The translations under genes and the position numbers were made by a program. A DNA stretch of 64,000 nt from Calothrix sp. FI2-JRJ7 (GTDB taxonomy: Bacteria > Cyanobacteriota > Cyanobacteriia > Cyanobacteriales > Nostocaceae), in assembly GCA_019359675.1 (NCBI GenBank), contig JAHHGX010000069.1:1-64000 (forward strand), in the 5' to 3' direction. A model generated the notes under the pieces. It saw only the letters and a program-made list of their open reading frames with translations. It was not told the origin of the DNA and ran no database searches. Shown here piece by piece: positions 10,901-19,417 of this stretch; position 1 is the stretch's first letter, and the number at the start of each line of letters is the position of its first letter.

Positions 10901-11176
10901 AAAATAAGTGGTGCCCAAGGTATGAAAAAACAAGGATACACTAGCGTTAAAACACAAATCCCACCCACAGATTTTGTCATGCTTGCACGCAGTATGGGCG
11001 CCGACGGTATTTGTGTAGAAACCGAATTTCAAATAGAAGCAGCGCTTTCACAAGCAATAAGTGCAAAAATTCCATTTATTGTAGATGTTAGAATTGACCC
11101 CACCGAAATAGCACCAATTGGTACAAGAATAAATAGTCTAATTGCACAAACAGCAAATCATAAAACATCTAATTAA
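10901..11176 (+). pseudogene. C-terminal fragment of a thiamine-pyrophosphate (acetolactate-synthase-like) enzyme
   Basis: The frame from 10922 encodes 84 residues that read as the last part of a TPP-binding domain: PPTDFVMLARSMGADG, then IPFIVDVRIDPTEIAP. Full-length members have roughly 550 residues, so more than 80 percent is missing. Sequence just upstream (10900-10921) can be read as family-like in a shifted frame (SGAQGMKKQGY). There is no start context of its own. It lies directly after the broken kinase gene and convergent to the KAS III-like gene, so I read it as a relic left by deletion. Confidence 0.75.
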
Positions 11177-11188
11177 TTGCCCATGCCT

Positions 11189-11216
11189 GTAAAGACGTTA
11201 CATGTAACATCTCTAC
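11189..11216. repeat. Palindromic repeat, AGAGACG...CGTCTCT family
   Basis: Imperfect palindrome gtaaagacgttacatgtaac followed by atctctac, located between two convergent gene ends. Related copies occur at 19478-19509, 25102-25127, 52457-52504 and 58783-58812. It may act as a bidirectional terminator. Confidence 0.6.
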
Positions 11217-11226
11217 AATGGTTTTA

Positions 11227-12309
11227 TTACTGTGGTAACGTACCTAGCGCCACATCTCCCCAACGCATAACAGTTGCAGCTGCACTACTAGCTGTCCCAA
11301 AACCGTACATTAACACTAAATTATTTTCACGAATTTTACCTAATTGTGCAGCATGGTAAAGATTGACTAAAGTTAGTACTGCTCCCATATTGGCATATTG
11401 AGGGTAATAATTAATTGTGCGCTTTGGGTCAATTTTTAATACACGAATGCAAAAATCTATGAACCAAGCTGTTGCTGTAGTGAAAACAAAAAAGTCAATG
11501 TCATCCAAAGTTACACCAGCACCAGCAACAGCACCTTCACAACAAGCGCGAAGCATCTGCGCGGAATTATCGCCAATTACTTTATTTGTATCTTTTGCAA
11601 TCTGAAGTCGAAACCTTTGATTACCTTTCTCATCTTCTGTGACTTTCAAATTTAACTTGTCGCACAAGACGCTAGTATTGATTGCCTTTGTACCCAAAAT
11701 ACCCTGATTAACAGATAATGAACCAACTACAAAAGCCCCGGCGCCATCGCCAAAAAACCATGAAAGAGTATCATCTTCATCAACAAGGCGAGAATAAGTA
11801 CAAGAAATCACTACTAGTACATTTCTATATGTACCAGCTTGGACTAAAGCAGAAGCTGTTTCTAAAGCTACCGGAGCGCTGCAACAGCATGCATCAAGGT
11901 TCCAGGCGCCGCATTTTAACCCCAGTTCACGAGCTAGGAAAGCTGCATTACCAAATCCAAGTTGGTCAGGTAAAAACGAGGAAACAATTATCAGGTTTAC
12001 ATCCGACGGAGAAAGCTTGGCGCCATCAATTGCCTCTTTTGCAGCACGATATTCTAAATTTAATGCAGTTTCACCTTCGCCAAGTATTCGTCGCTCAACA
12101 GTACCGCGAAATGGGTCTTTTAAATATGGCATCATCTCCAGTTCAAAATCGTTGCTCGGAGTTGATTCAGTCAGCGACATTAACCTACACAAGGTTTTAG
12201 ATTCAGCTTTAGCAACCAGTTCTGGATATTTTCCTTGATAATAACTGTTAGTACGAATTACGCTTGGTAAACTTACCGCAAGCGAACGAATGCCTACTGG
12301 AATATGCAT
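11227..12309 (-). CDS. 3-oxoacyl-ACP synthase III (FabH)-like thiolase-fold protein
   Basis: A 360-residue thiolase-fold protein of the KAS III class, which normally condenses or transfers acyl groups between CoA and ACP. The N-terminal half shows DVNLIIVSSFLPDQ and a nucleophile segment LDACCCSAP (Cys at 141-143). The C-terminal half has YANMGAV, matching the usual Asn loop, and ends VMRWGDVALG. The catalytic His position (HQAN in FabH) reads TTATAWF, so the standard Cys-His-Asn triad is incomplete. The ATG at 12309 is supported by a strong Shine-Dalgarno sequence. The genes around it are remnants. Substrate and pathway are unknown; an acyl transferase role for a specialised metabolite is possible. 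Confidence 0.8.
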   Translation of the reverse strand: MHIPVGIRSLAVSLPSVIRTNSYYQGKYPELVAKAESKTLCRLMSLTESTPSNDFELEMMPYLKDPFRGTVERRILGEGETALNLEYRAAKEAIDGAKLSPSDVNLIIVSSFLPDQLGFGNAAFLARELGLKCGAWNLDACCCSAPVALETASALVQAGTYRNVLVVISCTYSRLVDEDDTLSWFFGDGAGAFVVGSLSVNQGILGTKAINTSVLCDKLNLKVTEDEKGNQRFRLQIAKDTNKVIGDNSAQMLRACCEGAVAGAGVTLDDIDFFVFTTATAWFIDFCIRVLKIDPKRTINYYPQYANMGAVLTLVNLYHAAQLGKIRENNLVLMYGFGTASSAAATVMRWGDVALGTLPQ

Positions 12310-12314
12310 TTTTC

Positions 12315-12322
12315 AACCTCCT
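12315..12322 (-). promoter_or_regulatory. Strong Shine-Dalgarno sequence of the KAS III-like gene
   Basis: On the minus strand the sequence reads AGGAGGTT, 5 bases before the ATG at 12309. This is a near-perfect anti-16S match, stronger than for most genes in the window. It fixes the start codon and suggests efficient translation. Confidence 0.8.
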
Positions 12323-12670
12323 GTTTAAATTTTGATTTTTGCGGGACATGCTTGATTATTAAATAATTTAAAACCCTGAATATAGGAAAATATTCCTACT
12401 GCCCTATTCAAAAAATAAATTATATTTACATTTAACTCTATTTTTATTCTTAAAACCTTACGGTATTTGCGGAAAATTACTAAGTTTTTCTAAGTATTTA
12501 CTCTTATTTTTATAATATTTAGTATGTCTTTATACTGTTAATCCAAATGTAGAGATTTTACGAATGATTTTAGGTGTTTATGATCATTCTCATATCATAT
12601 AATCAGCTCTATCATTTTGTATACTCCTCAAGCAAGAAGACTATATCCCTAAGAATATCCCCACTCACTA
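12323..12670. other. AT-rich upstream region
   Basis: About 350 bases upstream of the KAS III-like gene with no recognisable gene. It is very AT-rich and probably contains that gene's promoter. No convincing operator or hairpin was found. Confidence 0.4.
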
Positions 12671-12850
12671 CAATGCATTCGTTTAGGCGCCAGTCGTGAT
12701 GGTAAGCTTACTGCTATTGCTCAAGAAATCAATACCCAAACATCCATTTCTAAAGAGTTTGTCGAGCATATAGGTGCAGCAACTAACATGATGTACAACG
12801 CTCCGAATGTGCTTGTGACGCATCATGCAGTACCATTAAATGCTAAGAAA
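12671..12850 (+). pseudogene. Fragment of a xanthine-dehydrogenase-family molybdopterin-binding subunit
   Basis: In the frame starting CIRLGASRDG the translation continues through LTAIAQEI, FVEHIGAATNMMY and VLVTHHAVPLN. This is characteristic of the molybdenum-binding subunit of xanthine dehydrogenase-type hydroxylases (normally more than 700 residues). Only about 55 residues survive, and similarity stops after PLN, where the strand becomes the antisense of a VapC stub. The intact MocA-like gene at 13240, normally a partner of such enzymes, supports the assignment. It is a relic. Confidence 0.7.
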
Positions 12851-12927
12851 TATTCTATGCACGCATTCGGCGGGTCTTCTGTAACAATATCGAGAATAAC
12901 ATTGCTGTCTACTAGTATTTCTTTCAT
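12823..12927 (-). pseudogene. Truncated VapC-type PIN-domain toxin
   Basis: The ATG at 12927 overlaps the stop of the AbrB-type antitoxin gene by one base, the usual translational coupling of such pairs. The first 18 residues, MKEILVDSNVILDIVTED, are the PIN N-terminus with the first catalytic Asp (D7). After TEDP the frame runs into antisense of the xanthine dehydrogenase fragment and stops at 34 codons (PIN toxins have about 130). The toxin is therefore dead, although its antitoxin is intact. Confidence 0.8.
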
Positions 12928-13154
12928 CAGTCTTGTCTAGTTAATGACATAATCTCATCGGTAGTCATTTTGACTCTTGCTTTACCTCGCATCATTTCTA
13001 TTAGTCTTTCACCAGCAGTGGGGTTTAATTTTGCTTTTTTCAAGTAAAGCGCGTCTCCAATGACTTCAAATTCTACCTCCGTATTAGGTATAACTCCTAA
13101 CTTGTCTCGTATTTCTAAGGGAATAGTGACTTGTCCTTCTGATGTAATTTTCAT
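12927..13154 (-). CDS. AbrB/MazE-type antitoxin (SpoVT-AbrB domain)
   Basis: A 75-residue swapped-hairpin DNA-binding protein: MKITSEGQVTIPLEIRDKLG, then EFEVIGDALYLKKA. It is the antitoxin half of a VapBC-like pair, which would bind the toxin with its C-terminal tail (MTTDEIMSLTRQD) and autorepress the operon. The open frame starts 11 codons earlier, but the family begins at MKIT, so I use ATG 13154. The partner toxin gene, overlapping at the 3' end, is truncated, so this antitoxin appears orphaned. Confidence 0.85.
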   Translation of the reverse strand: MKITSEGQVTIPLEIRDKLGVIPNTEVEFEVIGDALYLKKAKLNPTAGERLIEMMRGKARVKMTTDEIMSLTRQD

Positions 13155-13239
13155 ATTTCTGAAGCTAAGTAAGAAATTCCTATTCAATTTTATTACATAA
13201 TTTATTAAATTAAACAGTCAAAACTAGAAAATTTAACGA

Positions 13240-13836
13240 GTGATGCAGAGCTTACAGCAAGTTGGTATAGTGATATTAGCAGCAGGCGCCTCTACTCGCA
13301 TGGGTACACCTAAGCAGTTATTAGACTTTCAAGGACGTAGCTTTTTACGTCACACAACAGAAATAGCTCTAGCTTCTGTTTGCAAACCTGTTATAGTCGT
13401 ACTCGGAGCAAATGCTTTACAAATTCGTGATGAGATATCTGAACTTCCTGTTGTTATTGTCGAAAATCATAATTGGCGTCAAGGAATGGGAGGTTCTATT
13501 CAAGCGGGTATAAAAACGCTTGACCATGATAGTAATATTGATGGTGCCATACTTTTACTTTGTGACCAACCATTTATTTGTGTGGATATTATTAATGAGC
13601 TTGTAGAAGCTTTTTATACTACTAAAAAATCAATTATAGCGAGTGAATACAAGCAAACGTTAGGAGTGCCAGCACTTTTTAGTCGTCACATTTTTCCTGA
13701 ATTAATTAATTTAAATACAGCTTCAGGAGCAAAACAAGTTATTCATAAGTATGATAAATTAGTACATAGAGTTTCTTTTGAATTAGGCGCCATTGATATT
13801 GATACGCCAGAAGAATATAAGCAATTAAATATCTAA
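13240..13836 (+). CDS. MocA-like nucleotidyltransferase (molybdenum cofactor cytidylyl/guanylyltransferase type)
   Basis: A 198-residue cytosolic NTP-transferase of the MobA/MocA family. The N-terminal nucleotide-binding motif is LAAGASTRMG with PKQLL, followed by GMGGSIQAG and the metal-binding segment LLLCDQPF. Members such as MocA transfer CMP to molybdopterin for xanthine dehydrogenase-type hydroxylases. A fragment of exactly such a hydroxylase lies 400 bases upstream, suggesting this gene once served a neighbouring enzyme. The start is GTG 13240 or ATG 13243. The 3' end overlaps the convergent histidine kinase gene by 12 bases. Confidence 0.85.
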   Translation: MMQSLQQVGIVILAAGASTRMGTPKQLLDFQGRSFLRHTTEIALASVCKPVIVVLGANALQIRDEISELPVVIVENHNWRQGMGGSIQAGIKTLDHDSNIDGAILLLCDQPFICVDIINELVEAFYTTKKSIIASEYKQTLGVPALFSRHIFPELINLNTASGAKQVIHKYDKLVHRVSFELGAIDIDTPEEYKQLNI

Positions 13837-15801
13837 GGAATTGTTAGTAATAAAATTAATTATATCAACCAGTTCATCAGGTTCAATAGGCTTTGATATA
13901 CTGGCTTGAAAACCTGCTCGCATGATTTTATCCTTTGATTCATTAACATAGCCACTAATTGCTACTGATTTTAATGGTTCAGCCCATTGTAACCCAAGTG
14001 TTTTCGCTTCTTCGAGTAACATATAACCATCTTTATCAGGCATTATTAAGTCGCTAATCAAAATATCTGGTTTATTTGTTTGCAAAATTTGTAAAGCTTG
14101 TGTTGCGGAATTAACTGCGGTAACTGTGGCGCCTTCGTTTTCTAAAAGCATTACTAATAAATCTAATGTATCTGTTTCATCGTCAACTACCAAAATTTTT
14201 AATCCTTTGAGTAAAGAATTTGTTAATGTACTATAATTTGTGTTGGTGCCTTGTATAGTTGTATTTTCTGTGCTTGCTATTTTATTTAATAATGGCAGCC
14301 GAATTGTAAAAGTTGCTCCTTGGTTTACACCTTGACTTTCTGCTTCAATAGTGCCACCATGCATTTCAATTAACTTTCTTGCTATCGTCAACCCTAACCC
14401 TGCTCCTTGATGAGTGCGAGTACGAGAACCATCTTCTTGACGAAATTGTTCAAACACATAAGGAAGAAATTTCTCGCTAATTCCTTGCCCTGTGTCACTA
14501 ATACTAATTTGAACACTATTCTTACTATTTTTATTTACATCAATACAAACTTTTATACTCCCTTTCTCAGGAGTAAATTTGATTGCATTAGATAGTAAAT
14601 TCAAAATTACTTGATATAATTTGCTTTTATCACCTAATACTTTTACTGTTGAATCATTACATACATACTCTAAACTTATCGATTTGGCTCGAACTGGTAA
14701 TTGCGTACTGTCAATGGCGCCTTTTATAATAGATTTTAAATCAACAACTTTACGTTCAAACTGCATCTGTCCAGATTTTAAACGCGAAATATCTAAAATT
14801 TGTTCAACTACACCTTGTTGTCGCTTCAAGTTACGTTCGATAATTTCTAAACGCTGGTTTCGAGTTTTTTCATCAAAAGGATATTTACGTAGTAACTGCG
14901 TCCATCCTAATATGGCATTTAATGGTGTACGTAGTTCATGAGAAGCTATCGATAAAAACTCATCTTGAACACTATATGCTTGTACTAACTCTTCTGTATA
15001 TCTTTGCTGTGCAACTTCACGCTCTTTTCGGTCGGTAATATCTAAAATAATACCACTAGCTCTTATGGCTTTACCCGAATCATCGTAGAAAAAATGTCCT
15101 TTACTCGCTATCCAATGAATACTATTATCTGACCAGACAACACGAAACTCTTGATAAAAGTCACTATTATTTTCTAAAGCAAATTCTAATGCTTGGCTAA
15201 TTAAATCTCTGTCTTCATTATATACACAATTAATAAAAGTTTGATATGTTCCACCGAAACTTCCTATTTCCATTCCAAATAATCGTTCGTGATTATCATT
15301 CCAGGTAATAGTATTCGTTATTAAGTCCCAGTCCCAAATACCCAAATTTGCAGCATCTTGTGCTACTCTAAATCTCTCTTGATGTTCGTAGAGAAGCTTT
15401 TGATTAGCTGCATACTCTTCTTTAATTCTTTTTTGTTCCAAACACTTTTCAATGGCAACAACAAGACGACGATAGTGTTGCTTTTTTAGAACATAATCGT
15501 CTAAACCTGCTTTCATCGCTTCTACTGCTATTTCCTCACTACCACTGTCTGTGAACATAATAACAGGGCAATTAGGATATTTATCCTTTATTTTTTTTAC
15601 TACTGTTAGTCCATCAATCCAAAGTAGCTTGTTATCGGTTACTGCTAAATCGAAATTACCTGTTAATAGTGCTTGCTCTAAATCATCTTCGTTTGTAATT
15701 TCGTCAAATGTTATACCTTCAGTAAATTTTAGCTTCAATTCGCGAGCAGCTAGGAAGCGGTCGTTGGGATTATCATCGATAAGGAGAATGTGTAATAGCA
15801 T
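13825..15801 (-). CDS. Hybrid sensor histidine kinase: REC-PAS-HisKA-HATPase-REC
   Basis: A soluble 658-residue hybrid kinase. The N-terminal receiver (1-125) has Asp56 and a PVIMFTDSGSEE segment. A PAS/PAC domain (about 145-262, LGIWDWDL) precedes a HisKA domain with His288 in SHELRTPLNAI. The HATPase domain carries DTGQGI and GAGLGLTIA, and the C-terminal receiver (about 535-655) has Asp584 in LISDLIMPDKDG. It is the last gene of a leftward cluster of four signalling genes, all with N-terminal receivers. Such receiver-first kinases sit in the middle of phosphorelays. Ligand and output are unknown. Confidence 0.92.
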   Translation of the reverse strand: MLLHILLIDDNPNDRFLAARELKLKFTEGITFDEITNEDDLEQALLTGNFDLAVTDNKLLWIDGLTVVKKIKDKYPNCPVIMFTDSGSEEIAVEAMKAGLDDYVLKKQHYRRLVVAIEKCLEQKRIKEEYAANQKLLYEHQERFRVAQDAANLGIWDWDLITNTITWNDNHERLFGMEIGSFGGTYQTFINCVYNEDRDLISQALEFALENNSDFYQEFRVVWSDNSIHWIASKGHFFYDDSGKAIRASGIILDITDRKEREVAQQRYTEELVQAYSVQDEFLSIASHELRTPLNAILGWTQLLRKYPFDEKTRNQRLEIIERNLKRQQGVVEQILDISRLKSGQMQFERKVVDLKSIIKGAIDSTQLPVRAKSISLEYVCNDSTVKVLGDKSKLYQVILNLLSNAIKFTPEKGSIKVCIDVNKNSKNSVQISISDTGQGISEKFLPYVFEQFRQEDGSRTRTHQGAGLGLTIARKLIEMHGGTIEAESQGVNQGATFTIRLPLLNKIASTENTTIQGTNTNYSTLTNSLLKGLKILVVDDETDTLDLLVMLLENEGATVTAVNSATQALQILQTNKPDILISDLIMPDKDGYMLLEEAKTLGLQWAEPLKSVAISGYVNESKDKIMRAGFQASISKPIEPDELVDIINFITNNSLDI

Positions 15802-15815
15802 TTTGGATTTTAATA

Positions 15816-15873
15816 TGGGCGGGTTTATAGATATATTAAAAGAAAGTGTAGAATTTTGGTTAACCCGCCTTTA
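15816..15873. repeat. About 60-bp palindromic repeat, GGGCGGGTTTA...TAACCCGCC family
   Basis: Ends gggcgggttta and ttaacccgcc flank an AT-rich centre. The element fills almost the whole gap between two histidine kinase genes. The other four copies are at 17352-17414, 29074-29135, 34617-34679 and 63784-63845. Confidence 0.75.
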
Positions 15874-17346
15874 CTAGATAGATTGCAGTTTTATCCAAAA
15901 TTTGCTACCTTCTCCTAATTCGGAATCAACACCGCATTGTCCGTTCATCCTTTCAACTCCTTTGCGTACCATAGCCAAGCCGATTCCAGTTCCTGGGTAA
16001 GATTCAACGCCGTGTAAACGTTCAAATACACCAAATATTTTGTCATGATATTCTGGCTTGATTCCAATCCCGTTGTCTTCTATCCACAGAATGAAATTAT
16101 TTTGATTAGTTTCTGCACGAATTATAACTTTTGGTTGAACGTTAGGAGGAACAAATTTAATTGCATTAGATACTAAATTAGTAAATATCTGTATACATGT
16201 AGTGTAGTGCCCTAAAACCGTAGGTAAAGAATTCATAACATGTACTTCTGCTTGTTTTTGCTGTAGTTCTTCTTCCATTTGTGCTAAGACTTGAGAAACT
16301 ATAATATTAATATCGATAGGTTCTAATTGCAACTCTATACGGCTGAGTTTACTATAATCTAACAGGTTCTCAATTAAAGTGTTAGTTAGTTCAGCAGCAC
16401 TGACTATTCGCTGAAGATAATTTTGGGCTTTTGGGTCTAATGAGGAAATATAATCTTCTAATAATGCTTCGGCAAAACCTTGAATGCTTCGCAACGGCGC
16501 CCGTAAATCGTGAGATACTGAGTCAACAAACATTTTCAACTGCTCAATCACATCTTCTAAATCAGCGGTACGTTCTTGTACTCTTACCTCTAACTGTTCG
16601 TTAAGTTTTTGTAAAGCTGTTTCCGCTTCTTTTTGCTCGGTGACATCTTCAATAAGTCCCTCAATAAAGGGTTCATCTTCTGTTGTAATTAAAGTTTGTG
16701 ATAACTTAATCCATTTGACTTTTGCATCCTTTTGATGTAAAGCAATTTCTTTTGATTGTTGTTGCTGTTCAATGGGGTTTTCTTGTTGCCAAAAAAGTTG
16801 CCGTAAATCGAGCATTTGCGCTTCTGAAACGGTTTCTAAATTCAACAAACATAAAAATGCGTTATTACCTTCTAATATGCGACCTTCGATAGTACAACGA
16901 AACACACCTACGTTTAATTTATTTAGAAGTGACTGTAAACGATTTTCGAGACGCGATACTTGATGTTCTGCTTTCGCACGCGCTAAAGTAGACCGTGCAG
17001 CTAGTGCTAAACGTAAATAATGCTTTTGAGATTTAATAATATAGTCATCAAGCCCGCTTTTCATAGCTTCTACAGCTATTTCTTCGTTCCCGGTGCTGGT
17101 AAACATGATGACCGGACAGTTCGGATAATGCGATTTAATGCTCAAAAGTACGCGCAATCCATTATTCCAACAAAGTTGGTAATCGGTGATAACCAAGTCA
17201 AAGTTATTAATCGCTAAAGCATGTTCTAGCTGTAATTCATCTCCAATTTCAGTCACTTGTAAGCTAGAAGAAAATTCTCGCTCTAGTTCTCGATGTACAA
17301 GTAAGCGGTCATCTGGGTTATCGTCAATTATAAGGATATGAGGCAT
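15874..17346 (-). CDS. Sensor histidine kinase: REC-PAS-HisKA-HATPase (phytochrome-class kinase core)
   Basis: A soluble 490-residue kinase. The receiver (1-122) has Asp55 in LVITDYQL. A PAS domain (about 145-245) is linked by a coiled coil (LNEQLEVRVQERTADLE) to the kinase core with His279 in SHDLRAPLRS. The HATPase domain has IEDNGIGI and GTGIGLAMVRKGVERM. This HDLRAPLR subtype is the one found in cyanobacterial phytochromes and their Rcp1 partners. The neighbouring gene upstream encodes an Rcp1-type regulator, so the two probably exchange phosphate. Confidence 0.92.
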   Translation of the reverse strand: MPHILIIDDNPDDRLLVHRELEREFSSSLQVTEIGDELQLEHALAINNFDLVITDYQLCWNNGLRVLLSIKSHYPNCPVIMFTSTGNEEIAVEAMKSGLDDYIIKSQKHYLRLALAARSTLARAKAEHQVSRLENRLQSLLNKLNVGVFRCTIEGRILEGNNAFLCLLNLETVSEAQMLDLRQLFWQQENPIEQQQQSKEIALHQKDAKVKWIKLSQTLITTEDEPFIEGLIEDVTEQKEAETALQKLNEQLEVRVQERTADLEDVIEQLKMFVDSVSHDLRAPLRSIQGFAEALLEDYISSLDPKAQNYLQRIVSAAELTNTLIENLLDYSKLSRIELQLEPIDINIIVSQVLAQMEEELQQKQAEVHVMNSLPTVLGHYTTCIQIFTNLVSNAIKFVPPNVQPKVIIRAETNQNNFILWIEDNGIGIKPEYHDKIFGVFERLHGVESYPGTGIGLAMVRKGVERMNGQCGVDSELGEGSKFWIKLQSI

Positions 17347-17351
17347 TTACA

Positions 17352-17414
17352 GTAGGGGCAGGTTTAGAAATATCGTAAAGTGTAATTATATTATGATTAA
17401 CCCGCCCTTACGGG
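17352..17414. repeat. About 60-bp palindromic repeat overlapping a gene end
   Basis: Copy of the GGGCGGGTTTA family: acagtaggggcaggttta at the left and ttaacccgcccttacggg at the right. The stop codon and last five codons of the response regulator gene (17397) are encoded by the right arm. Confidence 0.75.
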
Positions 17415-17843
17415 AGGTTCGTTGTCTACTAGCCAATATAAGCTTAAAGTTTCCACGACCCTTTTTAATGCTTTTAGACCGTTTGGTTTAACTAAGTACG
17501 AATTGGCGCCTAACTCATAAGCTAAGTTTACATCAGCGGGTTCACGCGAAGAAGTAAAAATAACTACAGGTAAAAGATTTAGGCAAGCGTGTTGTCTGAG
17601 CCAAGCGAGGATTTCGTGTCCTGAACGGCAAGGTAATTTTAAGTCGAGTAAAATCAATTTAGGTATGGGAAAACGTTGACGGTCTGCATATTCTCCATCA
17701 CCGCTCAGGTAGGCAATTGCACTATCTCCGTCATCAATAATTTGCAGCGAAACATTTATATTTGCCTTTTGAAACGCGCGCTGGGTCAAATAAATTTCGT
17801 TTGGGTCATCTTCCACCAGTAAAATGGTATGTATTGCTGTCAT
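17397..17843 (-). CDS. Response regulator, single receiver domain (Rcp1-like)
   Basis: A 148-residue stand-alone receiver: LLVEDDPNEIYLTQRAF, phospho-acceptor Asp67 in LILLDLKLP, Thr/Ser in PVVIFTSSREP and Lys in SYLVKP. Together these match the Rcp1 type that takes phosphate from phytochrome-class kinases. It has no DNA-binding output. It lies 2 bases downstream of the kinase gene at 17846-19417, so it is surely co-translated with it. The last residues PVRAG and the stop are formed by an intergenic palindromic repeat, so the original C-terminus may have been replaced. Confidence 0.92.
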   Translation of the reverse strand: MTAIHTILLVEDDPNEIYLTQRAFQKANINVSLQIIDDGDSAIAYLSGDGEYADRQRFPIPKLILLDLKLPCRSGHEILAWLRQHACLNLLPVVIFTSSREPADVNLAYELGANSYLVKPNGLKALKRVVETLSLYWLVDNEPPVRAG

Positions 17844-17845
17844 AC

Positions 17846-19417
17846 TTACCTACTATCATCTTTCAGTTCAATCCAGAAACTACTGCCTTGTCCCTTTATA
17901 GACTCGACACCAACATGACCCCCCATTCTTTCGACTCCTTTACGAACAATTGCTAACCCAATACCTGTACCTGGGTAACGTTCTATTCCGTGTAGACGTT
18001 CAAAAACGCGAAAGATGCGTTTATGGTGTTCAGCTTTTATACCAATACCATTATCCTTTACCCATAACCTTACCCATCCTGGAGTTGTAATTTCTGCCCA
18101 TATTAGTACCTGTGGTTGTTCGCCAACTCTTACAAATTTAATTGCATTAGTTAATAAATTGGCAATCACTTGTGCTAAGGTATTAGGGTGCGCTGAGACT
18201 GTGGGCAACGGTGCCGAAATTGTCACTTGAGCGTTTTTTGCTTTTAAATCACCATCTAACTGAGTCATTACCTCAAACATTACGTTATTTAAATTGACTG
18301 GTTGCAAGTATAAATCTGCACGACTAAGACGACTGTAAGCGAGTAAATCTTGAATTAGATTTTCCAAACGCTGGGCAGAATTGACAATTCGATTAATATA
18401 TTCGTTTCCCACTTCGTCAAGTAGCTTACCATAATCTTCAGCCAATGCCTCCGCAAAACCCTGCATTGCCCGCAACGGCGCCCGCAAATCATGAGATACT
18501 GTGTAAGCAAATGCCTCTAATTCGTTATTAGCAGATTGCAACTGGGATGTACGCTCCATAACTTGCTGTTCCAAAGTTTCTGTTAAATGGCGAATTTGTT
18601 CATGTGCAAGTTTTTGTTCAGTAATATCTTCGGCAATACCAACATAATAATTAAGTGTTCCTGTTTCGTCACGGATCGGAAAACCTCTATCCCATATCCA
18701 GTGAACCGAACCATCAGGACGTATAATTCTGAACTCTATATTAGTAAGTTGCCCGTTTTCCTGTTGTTGTAACTTGCCTAGAACTCGCTCATAATCTTCT
18801 GGATGTACCGCATCGAGCCAAGAAAGTGGCTGACTAATAAGACTATCACAAGAGCGATGCCAAATTTTTTCATAAGCCTTATTTGCATAAAAATGCTGGC
18901 TAGAATCTGGACTAGCAATCCAAATTATGGCATCAAGATTATCAGCAAACAAACGGAACCGCTTTTCGCTTTCACTTAAAGCAGTTTTGATAAACTGTTT
19001 TGATATCTCAAGCTCTAACTCTAAGCGAGTCTGCTCAATCAGTTTGTGAACCGCAAAGCGTAAACAAACCGCATCAATTTTTTCTTTTATCAAATAATCA
19101 TAAGTTTCTTCATCTCCAACCAAAGCTTCATCTTGCTGAGGTGTTAAAATTACCACAGGCAATTTACTACCTTTATTAGTGTTAAATTCTGCCTGTAACT
19201 GCTCAATAAACGCGCGCGCGTTCATATCAGGCAACACAAAATCGAGTAAAATAGCATCAGGTTTACCTTGCTTACATAACTCTAATGCAAGAGTCGCGGA
19301 CTCTGCCTGCAAAATTCTATAGATATATTGCCTATCTTGCAGCAGGTAACGACGATAAATTTGTCGGTCTTCATAATTGTCGTCCACAATCAGAACCGTC
19401 TTTTGATTCTGTATCAT
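17846..19417 (-). CDS. Sensor histidine kinase: REC-PAS/PAC-HisKA-HATPase (phytochrome-class kinase core)
   Basis: First gene of the leftward signalling cluster, 523 residues and soluble. The receiver has Asp59 (AILLDFVLPD). A PAS/PAC pair lies at about 150-268 (FRIIRPDGSVHWIWDRGF, YYVGIAEDITEQK). After a coiled coil comes the kinase core with His309 in SHDLRAPLRAMQ, N box NLLTNAIKFV, KDNGIGI and GTGIGLAIVRKGVERM. The core is closely related to that of the kinase at 15874, pointing to duplication within the cluster. The stop is followed after 2 bases by the start of the Rcp1-like gene. Confidence 0.92.
   Translation of the reverse strand: MIQNQKTVLIVDDNYEDRQIYRRYLLQDRQYIYRILQAESATLALELCKQGKPDAILLDFVLPDMNARAFIEQLQAEFNTNKGSKLPVVILTPQQDEALVGDEETYDYLIKEKIDAVCLRFAVHKLIEQTRLELELEISKQFIKTALSESEKRFRLFADNLDAIIWIASPDSSQHFYANKAYEKIWHRSCDSLISQPLSWLDAVHPEDYERVLGKLQQQENGQLTNIEFRIIRPDGSVHWIWDRGFPIRDETGTLNYYVGIAEDITEQKLAHEQIRHLTETLEQQVMERTSQLQSANNELEAFAYTVSHDLRAPLRAMQGFAEALAEDYGKLLDEVGNEYINRIVNSAQRLENLIQDLLAYSRLSRADLYLQPVNLNNVMFEVMTQLDGDLKAKNAQVTISAPLPTVSAHPNTLAQVIANLLTNAIKFVRVGEQPQVLIWAEITTPGWVRLWVKDNGIGIKAEHHKRIFRVFERLHGIERYPGTGIGLAIVRKGVERMGGHVGVESIKGQGSSFWIELKDDSR

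Noticed and set aside
9500-13200. Prophage or transposon as cause of the relic cluster
   Set aside because: No integrase, transposase, terminal inverted repeats or target-site duplication could be seen; deletions explain the fragments.
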